DNA of 64,000 bases. Source: Pseudomonas sp. LP_7_YM (GTDB taxonomy: Bacteria > Pseudomonadota > Gammaproteobacteria > Pseudomonadales > Pseudomonadaceae). The notes beneath the pieces were generated by a model, which saw nothing but the letters and a program-made list of their open reading frames with translations, had not been told where the DNA came from and did no database searches. Position numbers and translations under genes: made by a program. Location: contig NZ_SOCT01000011.1 of assembly GCF_004364435.1 (NCBI RefSeq), positions 85,367 through 149,366 of the forward strand, read 5' to 3'. Shown here one piece after another: positions 9,117-18,034 of the stretch; position 1 is the first letter of the stretch, and every line of letters begins with the position of its first letter.

Positions 9117-9209
9117 CTGTGGAGGCTCAAGAGGTTACAACCGCTGGCAAAGGCGGTGTGTCAGGTCGACCGCCTTCGCCGCCGTCGTAACCTCCGGTAG
9201 CTCCCACAG
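9117..9209. repeat. Long imperfect inverted repeat after ntrC
   Basis: Two 41-nt arms (9117-9157 and 9169-9209) can pair imperfectly. They begin CTGTGGAGGCTC and end AGCTCCCACAG, with AGGCGGT / ACCGCCT next to the loop. It lies between the convergent ends of ntrC and the aldo/keto reductase. It resembles the extragenic palindromes common in Pseudomonas and could end transcription from both sides, although no T tract follows. Confidence 0.6.
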
Positions 9210-9236
9210 ATTCAGCATTCCAGGTTTGATCAGTCG

Positions 9237-10274
9237 TTATTCAGCCGACGACGGCTTTTCCCACAGGTTGATCCCGCCTTCCACTGCGAAGCGGTCGATT
9301 TCGGCCAGTTCTTCCTGGCTGAACGCCAGATTATCCAGCGCTCCGACGTTCTCGATGATCTGTTCGGGACGGCTCGCGCCAATCAATGCCGACGTCACAC
9401 GTGGATCCCGCAGGGTCCAGGCCAGGGCCATTTGCGCCAGGCTTTGACCGCGACGCTTGGCGATCTCGTTCAGCGCGCGCACATGCTCGATGTTCTGCTC
9501 GGACAAATGCGAAGCCTGCAGCGAATCACCGCCAGGACGATTGACCCGCGCATCCTTTGGAATCCCGTTCAGGTATTTGTCTGACAGCAGCCCCTGCGCC
9601 AGCGCGGTAAAGGCAATGACGCCCGAGCCCAGTTCGTCGGTGGTGTCCAGCAGGTCTTTTTCGACCCAGCGATTGAGCAGATTGTAGGCCGGCTGATGGA
9701 TCAGCAATGGCACCTTCCACTCTTTGAGCAGGCCGGCAATTTCCCGAGTCTTGGCGCCCGAGTACGACGAGATTCCGATGTACAGCGCCTTGCCTTGCTG
9801 CACGGCTGTCGCCAGTGCGCCTGCGGTTTCTTCCAGCGGGGTATCCGGGTCAAAGCGATGCGAATAAAAGATATCCACATAATCCAGGCCCATGCGCTGC
9901 AGGCTTTGATCGAGGCTGGCCAGCACGTACTTGCGCGAACCGCCACCCTGCCCATACGGGCCGGGCCACATGTCCCAGCCTGCCTTGGTGGAAATGATCA
10001 GTTCGTCGCGGTACTGCTGAAAGTCCTCACGCAGCAAACGACCGAAATTGATCTCAGCGCTGCCATACGGCGGGCCGTAGTTGTTGGCAAGGTCGAAGTG
10101 GTTGATGCCATGATCGAACGCGGTACGCAACATCGCGCGCTGGGTATCCAGCGGCGTGCTGTCACCGAAGTTGTGCCACAGGCCCATCGACAGCGCGGGC
10201 AGCACCAGCCCGCTGAGGCCTACGCGACGATAGGGAATGCGTTCATAACGGTTTTCGGCAGCGATGTAGGTCAT
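9237..10274 (-). CDS. Aldo/keto reductase, YghZ (L-glyceraldehyde 3-phosphate reductase)-like
   Basis: This is a 345-residue NADPH-dependent reductase of small aldehydes with a TIM barrel. The AKR catalytic tetrad is present: Asp61 and Tyr66 in FDLANNYGPPYG, Lys97 in STKAGW and His139 in FYSHRFD. The C-terminal cofactor loop SALIGASRPEQIIENV is also typical. The length and the NYGPPYGSAE motif point to the YghZ/Gpr subgroup, which removes toxic L-glyceraldehyde 3-phosphate and methylglyoxal; the exact substrate is inferred. It is convergent with ntrC. Upstream betT runs in the same direction 82 bp away, but no coupling is visible. Confidence 0.88.
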   Translation of the reverse strand: MTYIAAENRYERIPYRRVGLSGLVLPALSMGLWHNFGDSTPLDTQRAMLRTAFDHGINHFDLANNYGPPYGSAEINFGRLLREDFQQYRDELIISTKAGWDMWPGPYGQGGGSRKYVLASLDQSLQRMGLDYVDIFYSHRFDPDTPLEETAGALATAVQQGKALYIGISSYSGAKTREIAGLLKEWKVPLLIHQPAYNLLNRWVEKDLLDTTDELGSGVIAFTALAQGLLSDKYLNGIPKDARVNRPGGDSLQASHLSEQNIEHVRALNEIAKRRGQSLAQMALAWTLRDPRVTSALIGASRPEQIIENVGALDNLAFSQEELAEIDRFAVEGGINLWEKPSSAE

Positions 10275-10356
10275 TCAATCCTCTCTTCTTGTCTGAATGG
10301 CTAAGCAGCCTTGCGAGACTACTCGCATTCGAAAACCGTCGCATTGCAGGAATGAG

Positions 10357-12351
10357 CTAGCGCACCAGATGCAAGAACTGCATGTGCCGCTCGTACTGAT
10401 CAAGAATGTCGTTGATCACTTGCTCCTTGGTGTACCCCACAAGGTCATAGTCCTGACTGCCTTCGCTCAGGTGCACCTCGGCCCGGTAATAGCGCCGGTT
10501 GTTGAGCTGCTTGGAGCCCATTCCCGCGCGGGCGAAGGACGGCGTGAAATAGCCACGCATGGTCACCTGGTAGATGAAAGGCCGTTCTTCACCGTGGCCG
10601 ATTTCCAGCCCGACCGTATGATTGGCCGGATCGGGTTGCGTCACCACGGTCAGGCCCTTTTCAACGAACACGCCGGTGACGTCTTCGATGGCCGGGCGGA
10701 CAGTCTGCTCGAGGAAGCGATACACCTCATCGCGGGACGGGAAATGCACCGCTTGACTCAGACGCTGACGCCAGCCTCCACGTCGAGCCCCTGAAACCGG
10801 AGCCAGCGAGTAGAGCTGAGCGATCTGCCGCTGCGACTCCATATGAAACGCCTTTTGCAGGCCCCACATCATGGTCAGCAGGATCAGCGAGAACGGCAGC
10901 GAGGTCAGGACCACCGCAGACTTCAGCGCATCGATGCTTCCGGAAAACAGCAGACCGCTGGTGATCAGCGCGGTCATCACGCCCCAGAACACACGCAGCC
11001 ATTTCGGGCCGTCTTCATCCGGGCTGCCACCTTTGGCCGACAGCGTAGACAACACCACCGTGCCGGAATCGGCCGAGGTCACGAAGAACACGAAGCTGAT
11101 AAACACCGTGACCGCAATGACGGTTTTACTCCACGGGTAGTTTTGCAGCATCAGGTACAGGGTCATGGACGGGTCATCAATGGCCGACTGCCCCAGGGCC
11201 GCCATACCGTGATTGAGCACCAGGTCGATGGCACTGTTGCCGAAGATCGACATCCAGGCGAGGGTGAAACCCAGGGGAATCAACAGCACGCCGCAGACAA
11301 ACTCACGAATGGTGCGACCGCGCGAGATGCGAGCAATGAAAAGTCCAACAAAGGGCGACCAGGCAATCCACCAGGCCCAATAGAACACCGTCCAGCCACC
11401 CAACCATTCGCTTGGGCCGTTGTAGGCATAGACGTCGAAACTCTTGGTCGGCAGCGCGCCGAGGTAATCGCCAATGTTCTGCACCAATGTATTGAGCAGA
11501 TGCTGCGTCGGCCCGGCAAACAGTACAAACAGCAAAAGCGCACAGGCCAGCAGCATGTTGATGTCGGACATGACCCGCACGCCCTTGTCGACGCCAGCCA
11601 CGGCCACCAGAATCGCCGCGCCCATCATCAATGTGATGAGCCCGACCTGAATCCAGTGGGTATGCGCGACACCGAACAGGTAATCAAGCCCGGCATTGAG
11701 GTGCAGCACGCCAAAACCCATGTCTGCGCCGAGACCGAAGATGGTGGCGATGATGCCGAAGCCGTCCACCGCGTAGCCAATGGGGCCGTTGATGCGCTTG
11801 CCAATCAGCGGGTACAGCGCCGAACGCAGCGCCAGCGGCAGGTTATGCCGATAGGCAAAATAAGCCAAAGCCATGCCGACGAAAGCAAACACGCCCCAGC
11901 CGTGCAAACCCCAGTGCAGAAACAGCAGCTGCATGGCCTGACGTGCCGACTCGGTGGTGCCGCCCTCGCCTTGCGGCGGTTGCAGCATGTGGGTCAAGGG
12001 CTCGGAGACGCAGAAGAAAAACAGCGTGATACTGATTCCCGCAGCGAACAGCATCCCGGCCCATGACAGATAGCTGAACTCGGGTTCGTCATGGTCGGCC
12101 CCGAGCTTGATCTTGCCGTACCCGGAGAGTGCCGTGACGACCACGAACACCAGATACAGGGTCATGGCCAGCATGTAATACCAGCCAACGGTGTTGGCCG
12201 CCCAGGTTTGAGCCGCGAGCAACCACTGGCCCGACGCTTCGGGAAAGCTGATGACGACCAGTCCGAAAATCAGAATGAAGCTGGCAGCGAAGTAGAAGAC
12301 GGGAGCATTCATGCGCACCGGCGAGCTGTTTTGCGCACTTGAAGCACTCAT
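10357..12351 (-). CDS. betT: Choline/betaine BCCT transporter BetT
   Basis: This 664-residue symporter of the BCCT family imports choline for conversion to the osmoprotectant glycine betaine. About twelve hydrophobic segments fill residues 15-510. The BCCT signature region FYWAWWIAWSPFVGLFIARIS is present. A long hydrophilic C-terminal tail of about 150 residues (from about 515) is the osmosensory extension of BetT proteins. I start at MSASSAQNSS because AGGGGGG precedes it. A perfect TetR/BetI-type palindrome lies at 12453-12466, so choline-dependent repression by BetI is likely. The betIBA genes are not in the window. Confidence 0.92.
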   Translation of the reverse strand: MSASSAQNSSPVRMNAPVFYFAASFILIFGLVVISFPEASGQWLLAAQTWAANTVGWYYMLAMTLYLVFVVVTALSGYGKIKLGADHDEPEFSYLSWAGMLFAAGISITLFFFCVSEPLTHMLQPPQGEGGTTESARQAMQLLFLHWGLHGWGVFAFVGMALAYFAYRHNLPLALRSALYPLIGKRINGPIGYAVDGFGIIATIFGLGADMGFGVLHLNAGLDYLFGVAHTHWIQVGLITLMMGAAILVAVAGVDKGVRVMSDINMLLACALLLFVLFAGPTQHLLNTLVQNIGDYLGALPTKSFDVYAYNGPSEWLGGWTVFYWAWWIAWSPFVGLFIARISRGRTIREFVCGVLLIPLGFTLAWMSIFGNSAIDLVLNHGMAALGQSAIDDPSMTLYLMLQNYPWSKTVIAVTVFISFVFFVTSADSGTVVLSTLSAKGGSPDEDGPKWLRVFWGVMTALITSGLLFSGSIDALKSAVVLTSLPFSLILLTMMWGLQKAFHMESQRQIAQLYSLAPVSGARRGGWRQRLSQAVHFPSRDEVYRFLEQTVRPAIEDVTGVFVEKGLTVVTQPDPANHTVGLEIGHGEERPFIYQVTMRGYFTPSFARAGMGSKQLNNRRYYRAEVHLSEGSQDYDLVGYTKEQVINDILDQYERHMQFLHLVR

Positions 12352-12452
12352 GCGAATACCCCCCTGAGGGTAGCGAAATCGTTCATGCAAAGCTGATGCG
12401 GCAAGGGTAGGCCTCCTGGTGTGAGCGGGCAGCGAACCACCGGTTTAACTTG

Positions 12453-12466
12453 ATTGAACGTTCAAT
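12453..12466. promoter_or_regulatory. BetI-type operator upstream of betT
   Basis: ATTGAACGTTCAAT is a perfect 14-bp palindrome 102 bp before the betT ATG. TTGAACGTTCAA is the core of known BetI boxes (established knowledge). Control of betT by a BetI encoded elsewhere is inferred. Confidence 0.65.
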
Positions 12467-12594
12467 TAAAACACGGAATGAAGGTTGAGGACCAATTGCA
12501 GTCCTCTGGACGTTAGCTCACGCGGGGGTATGACGTACGCGGCAAGGCGTTTGTTCCGGGGGTTTGAGCGATGAATGATTGCTGGAAAAAACCT

Positions 12595-12695
12595 GTAGGA
12601 GTGAGCCTGTTCAGGCTGCCGTCGAACCCGTGAGCCAGAACATCCGCAGCATTTCGGCGGCTGTCATCTAGCTTTCGTAAGCCCGCTCACTCCTA
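12595..12695. repeat. REP-like inverted repeat between betT and epsC
   Basis: GTAGGAGTGAGCCTG near 12597 is mirrored by GCCCGCTCACTCCTA near 12681. The arms flank about 70 bp. Units of this kind recur between genes across the window (near 14900, 22940, 25650, 39770 and 43510). Confidence 0.6.
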
Positions 12696-12718
12696 TGGCG
12701 AATCTGCTTGATCGGACC

Positions 12719-13681
12719 TTACTTTTGCGCACCGTCGTCATGCTGCAGATTGGCCTGATTCACGTTGCTGTCCGGCGGTACGCTTCGGGTCAGCCAGACG
12801 TTACCGCCGATGGTCGAGCCCTTGCCAATGGTGATGCGTCCCAGAATGGTCGCGCCAGCGTAGATCACCACATCGTCCTCAACGATAGGGTGGCGAGCGT
12901 GGCCCTTCTGCAATTGACCGTCGTCGTCAGCCGGGAAGCGCTTCGCGCCCAGAGTGACGGCCTGATAAATCCGCACACCCTCACCGATGATCGCGGTTTC
13001 GCCAATGACGACCCCGGTCCCGTGATCGATGAAGAAGCTCGGACCGATGCGGGCACCCGGGTGAATATCGATGCCAGTGGCCGAATGGGCTAGCTCCGAA
13101 CTGATTCGCGCCAGCAGCGGCAGACCATTGTTGTAAAGGTGATGGGCCAGGCGATGATGGATCACCGCCAGAATCCCCGGATAGCACAGCAGCACCTCAT
13201 CGACACTGCGCGCCGCCGGGTCACCCTGGTAAGCCGCCAGTACGTCAGTGTCGAGGATGCGCCGAATGTTCGGCAATGCGCTGGCAAAGTCCTGAATCAG
13301 GCGCTCGCCGTGCACGTCGGCGCAGGTGGCATCCTCGCCGCGCTGGCGGGCGACGTAACGCAGTTCAAGCCGTGCCTGATCCAGCAGCGAGTTCAACGCC
13401 ACGTCGAGGGTATGCCCGACGTAAAAGTCTTCACTCTCTTCACGCAGGTCTACAGGCCCCAGGCGCATGGGGAACAATGCACCGCCCAGCGCCTCAAGGA
13501 TGTCGCGCATGGCCTCGCGGGACGGCAGCTCACGGCCACCCTTCTCTCCGCTGACACGACCGTTGCGGCTGCGCCACTCATCACGCGCAGCGCGCAATTC
13601 ACCCACAATCCGCTGCAACTGCCAGTGGCCGGTCAATCCTTCGGCGCAGTCTTGCGGGGACAGGTCGGGAATAGTGCTCAC
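12719..13681 (-). CDS. epsC: Serine O-acetyltransferase, EpsC/CysE type
   Basis: This enzyme acetylates L-serine with acetyl-CoA, the first step of cysteine synthesis. The 320 residues have a helical N-terminal half, as in EpsC-type enzymes. A left-handed beta-helix of hexapeptide repeats follows, from about residue 190: IDIHPGARIG, GVVIGETAIIGEGVRIYQAVTLG, IYAGATILG and TIGGNVWLT. The catalytic His pairs (HPGA and FFIDHGTGVVIGE) are intact. It is divergent from dcyD across 185 bp, so the two cysteine genes share a control region. The C-terminal inhibition tail is short and lacks an obvious terminal Ile. Confidence 0.92.
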   Translation of the reverse strand: MSTIPDLSPQDCAEGLTGHWQLQRIVGELRAARDEWRSRNGRVSGEKGGRELPSREAMRDILEALGGALFPMRLGPVDLREESEDFYVGHTLDVALNSLLDQARLELRYVARQRGEDATCADVHGERLIQDFASALPNIRRILDTDVLAAYQGDPAARSVDEVLLCYPGILAVIHHRLAHHLYNNGLPLLARISSELAHSATGIDIHPGARIGPSFFIDHGTGVVIGETAIIGEGVRIYQAVTLGAKRFPADDDGQLQKGHARHPIVEDDVVIYAGATILGRITIGKGSTIGGNVWLTRSVPPDSNVNQANLQHDDGAQK

Positions 13682-13866
13682 GCAGGTTTCTCCTCAGTTC
13701 AACGGGCTGGGCCGAAGGTTTGATCACTCTACGGCCACATTTGTCGCAAATAAATAGCAGTTTTTCGTGAGTCTATACCCCGGCACGTGCAGTAAATCCT
13801 CCGGTTGCCCTGTCCGAGTCGTCTACTTATAGTCCTGCGACTCACTGTGGATGGCTCGATACGACC

Positions 13867-14868
13867 ATGATCAAACAACAGCTCGAACGTTTTGACCGCC
13901 TCAAACTGCTGGACGCGCCAACGCCGCTGGAGAAATTGCAACGTCTGTCGGCCTGGGCCGGTCGCGATATTTATGTCAAACGCGACGACATCACTCCACT
14001 GGCCATGGGCGGCAATAAGCTGCGCAAACTTGAATACCTGGCGGCGGACGCACTGGCCCAAGGGGCTGACACGCTGATCACTGCGGGGGCGATACAGTCC
14101 AATCATGTTCGCCAAACCGCTGCGCTGGCCGCCAGGCTGGGGTTGAGTTGCGTCGCATTGCTGGAAAATCCGATTGCCACCGAGGACCGCAATTACCTTG
14201 GCAATGGCAACCGACTGCTGCTGGACCTGTTCGGCGCCAGGGTCGAGCTAGTAGAGAACCTCGATAACGCCGACGAGCAACTCCAGGCGCTGGCCGCACG
14301 CTTGAGCACGAGCGGCAAGAAACCCTATCTGGTGCCGATCGGTGGCTCCAGTCCCATCGGGGCGCTGGGCTATGTGAGGGCCGGTTTTGAGCTGGCCGAA
14401 CAGATCGAGCAAAGCGGCGTGCAATTCACGGCGCTCGTCCTGGCGTCCGGCAGCGCGGGCACCCACAGCGGCCTGGCACTGGCGCTGGCTGAAGCATTGC
14501 CGCAATTGCCGGTCATCGGCGTCACCGTATCGCGCCCCGAAGAAACCCAGACACCCAAGGTTCAGGGGCTGGCAGAACGCACTGCGCAGTTGCTCGGCGA
14601 GCCGCTGCCTGCAGCCTTCAAGGTGAACTTATGGGACGAATATTACGGCCCACGCTACGGTGAACCGAACGCGGGCACCCTGGCGGCGATCAAGCTGGTG
14701 GCCAGCCAGGAAGGCCTGCTGCTGGACCCGGTCTACACCGGTAAGGCCATGGCCGGATTGCTGGACGGGATAGGGCGCCAGCGTGTGGACGACGGTCCGA
14801 TCATCTTCCTGCACACCGGCGGCGCACCGGCACTGTTCGCGTACCCGGATGTCTTTTCAACGCAGTAA
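13867..14868 (+). CDS. dcyD: D-cysteine desulfhydrase
   Basis: This is a PLP enzyme that splits D-cysteine to pyruvate, H2S and ammonia; related enzymes include ACC deaminase. In 333 residues it shows YVKRDDITPLAMGGNKLRKLEYL with the PLP-binding Lys near residue 51, then GAIQSNHVRQTAA, which carries the phosphate and substrate contacts. The C-terminus has FLHTGGAPALFAYP. It lies upstream of the cystine transporter tcyJLN on the same strand (391-bp gap), the same partnership as dcyD with fliY/yecSC in enterics. Confidence 0.94.
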   Translation: MIKQQLERFDRLKLLDAPTPLEKLQRLSAWAGRDIYVKRDDITPLAMGGNKLRKLEYLAADALAQGADTLITAGAIQSNHVRQTAALAARLGLSCVALLENPIATEDRNYLGNGNRLLLDLFGARVELVENLDNADEQLQALAARLSTSGKKPYLVPIGGSSPIGALGYVRAGFELAEQIEQSGVQFTALVLASGSAGTHSGLALALAEALPQLPVIGVTVSRPEETQTPKVQGLAERTAQLLGEPLPAAFKVNLWDEYYGPRYGEPNAGTLAAIKLVASQEGLLLDPVYTGKAMAGLLDGIGRQRVDDGPIIFLHTGGAPALFAYPDVFSTQ

Positions 14869-15259
14869 GCCACTTTCAGCTCGCACCTGATCCCGGGGGA
14901 AAGCGCTTGCTCGCGAACGCGGCATAAGATGTTTCAGTACTTGTCCGGCTGTATCGGCTCTTCGCGAGCAGTTCGCTCCCTCAGCCACGTGCCGGACCTG
15001 GATTCAACGGATCACCCCGGGCTCTCCAGCAAGCCGGCCCCTACAGCTCAGGCTCCCGGCAATATTTATTTATGCGAAAAAACACTAAGGCGTAAGTTTT
15101 TAATTATTTTTCATCCTGAACAACCGCTCTTATGATCGCCGCCAGCAGCCCGGCCAGTACCCGACAGGGCACTGAAAAAGCTGGATAAAGCTGCGATGCC
15201 ACAGTAGTTTCGTCAGGTCTGAAGCTTGCCTGACATACCAATTAGAACTGGGGACTTAC
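14869..15259 (+). promoter_or_regulatory. Gap dcyD-tcyJ: REP-like arms and a probable tcy promoter
   Basis: The first half holds REP-like arms (GCTTGCTCGCGAA near 14905, TTCGCGAGCAGTTCGCTCCC near 14961). The second half turns sharply AT-rich at 15060-15115. A -10 candidate TATGAT (15131-15136) has TTTTCA 17 bp upstream. Cystine uptake genes are usually under CysB, whose sites are AT-rich and degenerate, so CysB control is plausible but not shown. Confidence 0.4.
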
Positions 15260-16057
15260 ATGAACATGTCTGCAATCCGCCGCACTTTCCTGCTATCGGC
15301 CTTCAGTCTGGTGCTCGGCACCGGTCTGGTCACTCACGCCGTCGCTGGCGAGCAACTGGATACCGTCAAAAAGAACGGCACGCTTAACGTCGGTCTGGAA
15401 GGCACCTACCCGCCCTTCAGCTTCGTCGGCGAAGACGGCAAGCTGAACGGTTTCGAGGTCGAATTCTCCGAGGCTCTGGCCAAGGAACTGGGCGTCAAGG
15501 TCAAGCTGACTGCAACGCCATGGGCAGGCATCCTCGCGGCGCTGGAATCCAAGCGTCTGGACGTGGTCATCAACCAGGTGACCATTTCCGACGAGCGCAA
15601 GAAGAAATACGACTTCTCTGAACCGTACACCGTGTCCGGCATTCAAACTTTGGTGCAAACCAAAAACGCTGGCACGATCAAGACGGCTGACGACCTTAAA
15701 GGCAAGAAGGTGGGCGTCGGCCTGGGTACCAACTACGAAGAATGGCTGACGAAAAATGTTGATGGCGCCATCGTCGAGACCTATAACGATGATCCGACCA
15801 AGTATCAGGATCTACGCGTGGGCCGCATCGACGCCATTCTGGTCGATCGTCTCGCCGCGCTGGATCTGATCGCCAAGACCAAGGACAAACTGGCCGTTTC
15901 CGGGGAGCCCTTCTCCCGTCAGGAGGCCGGTATTGTACTGCGCAAGGGCGAACCTGAACTGCTGGACGCTCTCAATAAAGCCATCGACAAGCTGCGTGCC
16001 GACGGTACCCTTGCCAAGCTGTCGCAGAAATACTTCAAGGCTGATGTGACCAAATGA
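15260..16057 (+). CDS. tcyJ: Cystine-binding periplasmic protein of an ABC importer
   Basis: This 265-residue family-3 solute-binding protein (FliY/TcyJ) captures cystine in the periplasm. The signal peptide runs to about VTHAVAG. The family signature GFEVEFSEALAKELGVKVKLT and the ligand region DVVINQVTISDERKKKYDFSEPY are clear. The first ATG (15260) has GGGGA 6 bp ahead; a second ATG two codons later is an alternative. The stop overlaps the permease start (ATGA), making one operon tcyJLN. Confidence 0.92.
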   Translation: MNMSAIRRTFLLSAFSLVLGTGLVTHAVAGEQLDTVKKNGTLNVGLEGTYPPFSFVGEDGKLNGFEVEFSEALAKELGVKVKLTATPWAGILAALESKRLDVVINQVTISDERKKKYDFSEPYTVSGIQTLVQTKNAGTIKTADDLKGKKVGVGLGTNYEEWLTKNVDGAIVETYNDDPTKYQDLRVGRIDAILVDRLAALDLIAKTKDKLAVSGEPFSRQEAGIVLRKGEPELLDALNKAIDKLRADGTLAKLSQKYFKADVTK

Positions 16058-16722
16058 TTCCAGAGAGCCTGCAGCTCGCGCTGGACTCCGCGCCTTTTCT
16101 TCTCAAGGGCGCGTATTACACGGTAGGCCTGAGTTTGGGATCGATGTTCTTCGGATTGGTGCTGGGCTTCGGCCTGGCACTGATGCGTTTGTCGAAGGTG
16201 TGGATCGTCAGCGCCATCGCCCGAGTCTATGTGTCGTTCTTTCGCGGCACCCCCCTATTGGTCCAGCTGTTCATGATCTATTACGGGCTGCCCGATCTGG
16301 GCATCGAACTGGATGCCATCAGTGCGGCACTCATCGGCCTGTCGTTGAACATGGCCGCCTACGCCTGCGAAATCCTGCGCGCTGCCATTGGCTCGGTGGA
16401 CAAAGGCCAATGGGAAGCCGCTGCCAGTGTCGGCATGACCCGTGCCCAGACCATGCGCCGGGCGATCCTGCCGCAGGCCGCCCGCACCGCATTGCCGCCC
16501 TTGGGCAACAGCTTCATTTCGCTGGTCAAGGACACGGCAATGGCCGCCACTATTCAGGTGCCGGAAGTGTTCCGTCAGGCCCAGCTGATTTCGTCGAGAA
16601 CGCTGGAAGTCTTCACCATGTATCTCACCGTTGCAGTGATCTACTGGGTGCTGTGCAGCGTGCTGGCGCATTTCCAGAACCGTCTGGAAGCACGGGCCAA
16701 CCGCCATGACGTGGAGTCCTGA
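16054..16722 (+). CDS. tcyL: Cystine ABC transporter permease
   Basis: This 222-residue inner-membrane permease of the HisM/YecS class has about five hydrophobic segments. The EAA loop EAAASVGMTRAQTMRRAILPQA (about residues 128-149) contacts the ATPase. The N-terminal part FRGTPLLVQLFMIYYG is typical of polar amino acid permeases. It is coupled to tcyJ by a 4-bp overlap and followed 3 bp later by tcyN. Confidence 0.93.
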   Translation: MIPESLQLALDSAPFLLKGAYYTVGLSLGSMFFGLVLGFGLALMRLSKVWIVSAIARVYVSFFRGTPLLVQLFMIYYGLPDLGIELDAISAALIGLSLNMAAYACEILRAAIGSVDKGQWEAAASVGMTRAQTMRRAILPQAARTALPPLGNSFISLVKDTAMAATIQVPEVFRQAQLISSRTLEVFTMYLTVAVIYWVLCSVLAHFQNRLEARANRHDVES

Positions 16723-16725
16723 GGC

Positions 16726-17469
16726 ATGATCACGGTTGAAAAACTGACCAAGCAATTCAAGGGCAACGAAGTTCTCAAAGGCATTGACCTGCAGGTCAGG
16801 CCTGGCGAAGTCGTCGCCATCATCGGCCCTAGCGGGTCCGGTAAAACCACGCTGCTGCGCTGCCTGAACTTCCTCGAAGAACCCAGCAGCGGCAGCATCG
16901 TCGTCGGCGACATCCGGATCGACGGCAGTCGGCCGCTGAGCCAGCAACAAGGCTTGATCCGCCAACTGCGCCAGCACGTGGGTTTCGTGTTCCAGAACTT
17001 CAACCTGTTCCCCCATCGCACGGCGCTGGAAAACGTCGTCGAAGGCCCTATCGTGGTCAAGAAGATGCCACGCGAACAGGCGCTCGAACTGGGACGCTCG
17101 CTGCTGGCAAAGGTCGGCCTGGCGGGCAAGGAAGACGCCTATCCGCGTCGTCTGTCCGGTGGGCAGCAGCAGCGGGTCGCGATCGCAAGGGCGCTGGCGA
17201 TGGAGCCGGAGGTCATTCTGTTCGATGAACCGACCTCGGCGCTTGACCCGGAGTTGGTCGGCGAAGTGCTCAACACCATCCGCGCGTTGGCCGAAGAAAA
17301 CCGCACGATGGTCATTGTCACCCACGAAATGAAATTCGCCCGGGATGTGGCCAACCGGGTGGTGTTCATCGATAAGGGCGTGATCGTGGAGCAGGGCGAT
17401 GCCAAAGAACTGTTCGCCAACCCCAGGCAAGAGCGCACCAGGCAGTTTCTGGAGCGTAGTAGAAACTAG
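16726..17469 (+). CDS. tcyN: Cystine ABC transporter ATP-binding protein
   Basis: This 247-residue ATPase powers the TcyJL importer. Walker A GPSGSGKTT, Q-loop FVFQNFNLFPH, signature LSGGQQQRVAIARAL, Walker B VILFDEPTSALDP and the switch His in VTHEMKFA are all intact. An insertion after the first strands (GSRPLSQQQGLIRQLRQ) is usual for YecC-type subunits. A strong terminator follows 21 bp after the stop and ends the operon. Confidence 0.94.
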   Translation: MITVEKLTKQFKGNEVLKGIDLQVRPGEVVAIIGPSGSGKTTLLRCLNFLEEPSSGSIVVGDIRIDGSRPLSQQQGLIRQLRQHVGFVFQNFNLFPHRTALENVVEGPIVVKKMPREQALELGRSLLAKVGLAGKEDAYPRRLSGGQQQRVAIARALAMEPEVILFDEPTSALDPELVGEVLNTIRALAEENRTMVIVTHEMKFARDVANRVVFIDKGVIVEQGDAKELFANPRQERTRQFLERSRN

Positions 17470-17490
17470 TCCTACAACCCATGTGTTAAC

Positions 17491-17520
17491 AAACGGCGCT
17501 CTTTAGCGCCGTTTTCTTTA
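17491..17520 (+). terminator. Terminator of tcyJLN
   Basis: A perfect 10-bp stem AAACGGCGCT / AGCGCCGTTT encloses a CTTT loop and is followed by TTCTTT. Confidence 0.9.
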
Positions 17521-18034
17521 CGCCCAACATTTGGAAAAGTTTGGATTTAGCGAATCGTTCTAATCACGCCCTGCCTCACGGCATACATCTTATCGACTTT
17601 CTTAATTGAACCCATGGGCCCCGCCGTCATTTGCCCATTGCGTACATTGACTTTTGATCGTCCTACAAATAACTCAGAAATCTTTTTTAAGGAAGTGCGT
17701 CATCTGACTTATCAGACTGTTAGCAGTTACAAGTAGGACACATGCTGATCGCAAGCATTGACACACTAGACCATGCCGTAGGAAACGTCTGTTTATTCTG
17801 CACATAGACGCTTAATTCTTTTAAGTCATTGACAGACATCTGGCAACACAATTAGCTCGAAATAACTATCACATACTTCGGTAACGAAATGGCAAGTCCG
17901 AATCTGGAACCGTTTGTATGGTTTGCCAACAATGCACATCGAGCGTGTACTAGTGACATCGAATTAAAGAGCGCCTGTGATGGCGGATGTCTTCACAGGC
18001 CTTATCTCAAGCCCAACATTGAGTGAGAACCCAG
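17521..18034 (+). other. AT-rich gap before the repeat-domain protein
   Basis: About 510 bp without a convincing gene, clearly more AT-rich than the flanks. Just before the next gene, GCCTGTGA (17973-17980) and TCACAGGC (17993-18000) form a perfect 8-bp hairpin with a 12-nt loop, 34 bp ahead of the ATG. It could be a leader structure. I see no other signal I would defend. Confidence 0.4.

Noticed and set aside
10843..12066. 407-codon plus-strand open frame inside betT
   Set aside because: His-, Gln- and Arg-rich antisense translation of a membrane protein gene; not a gene.
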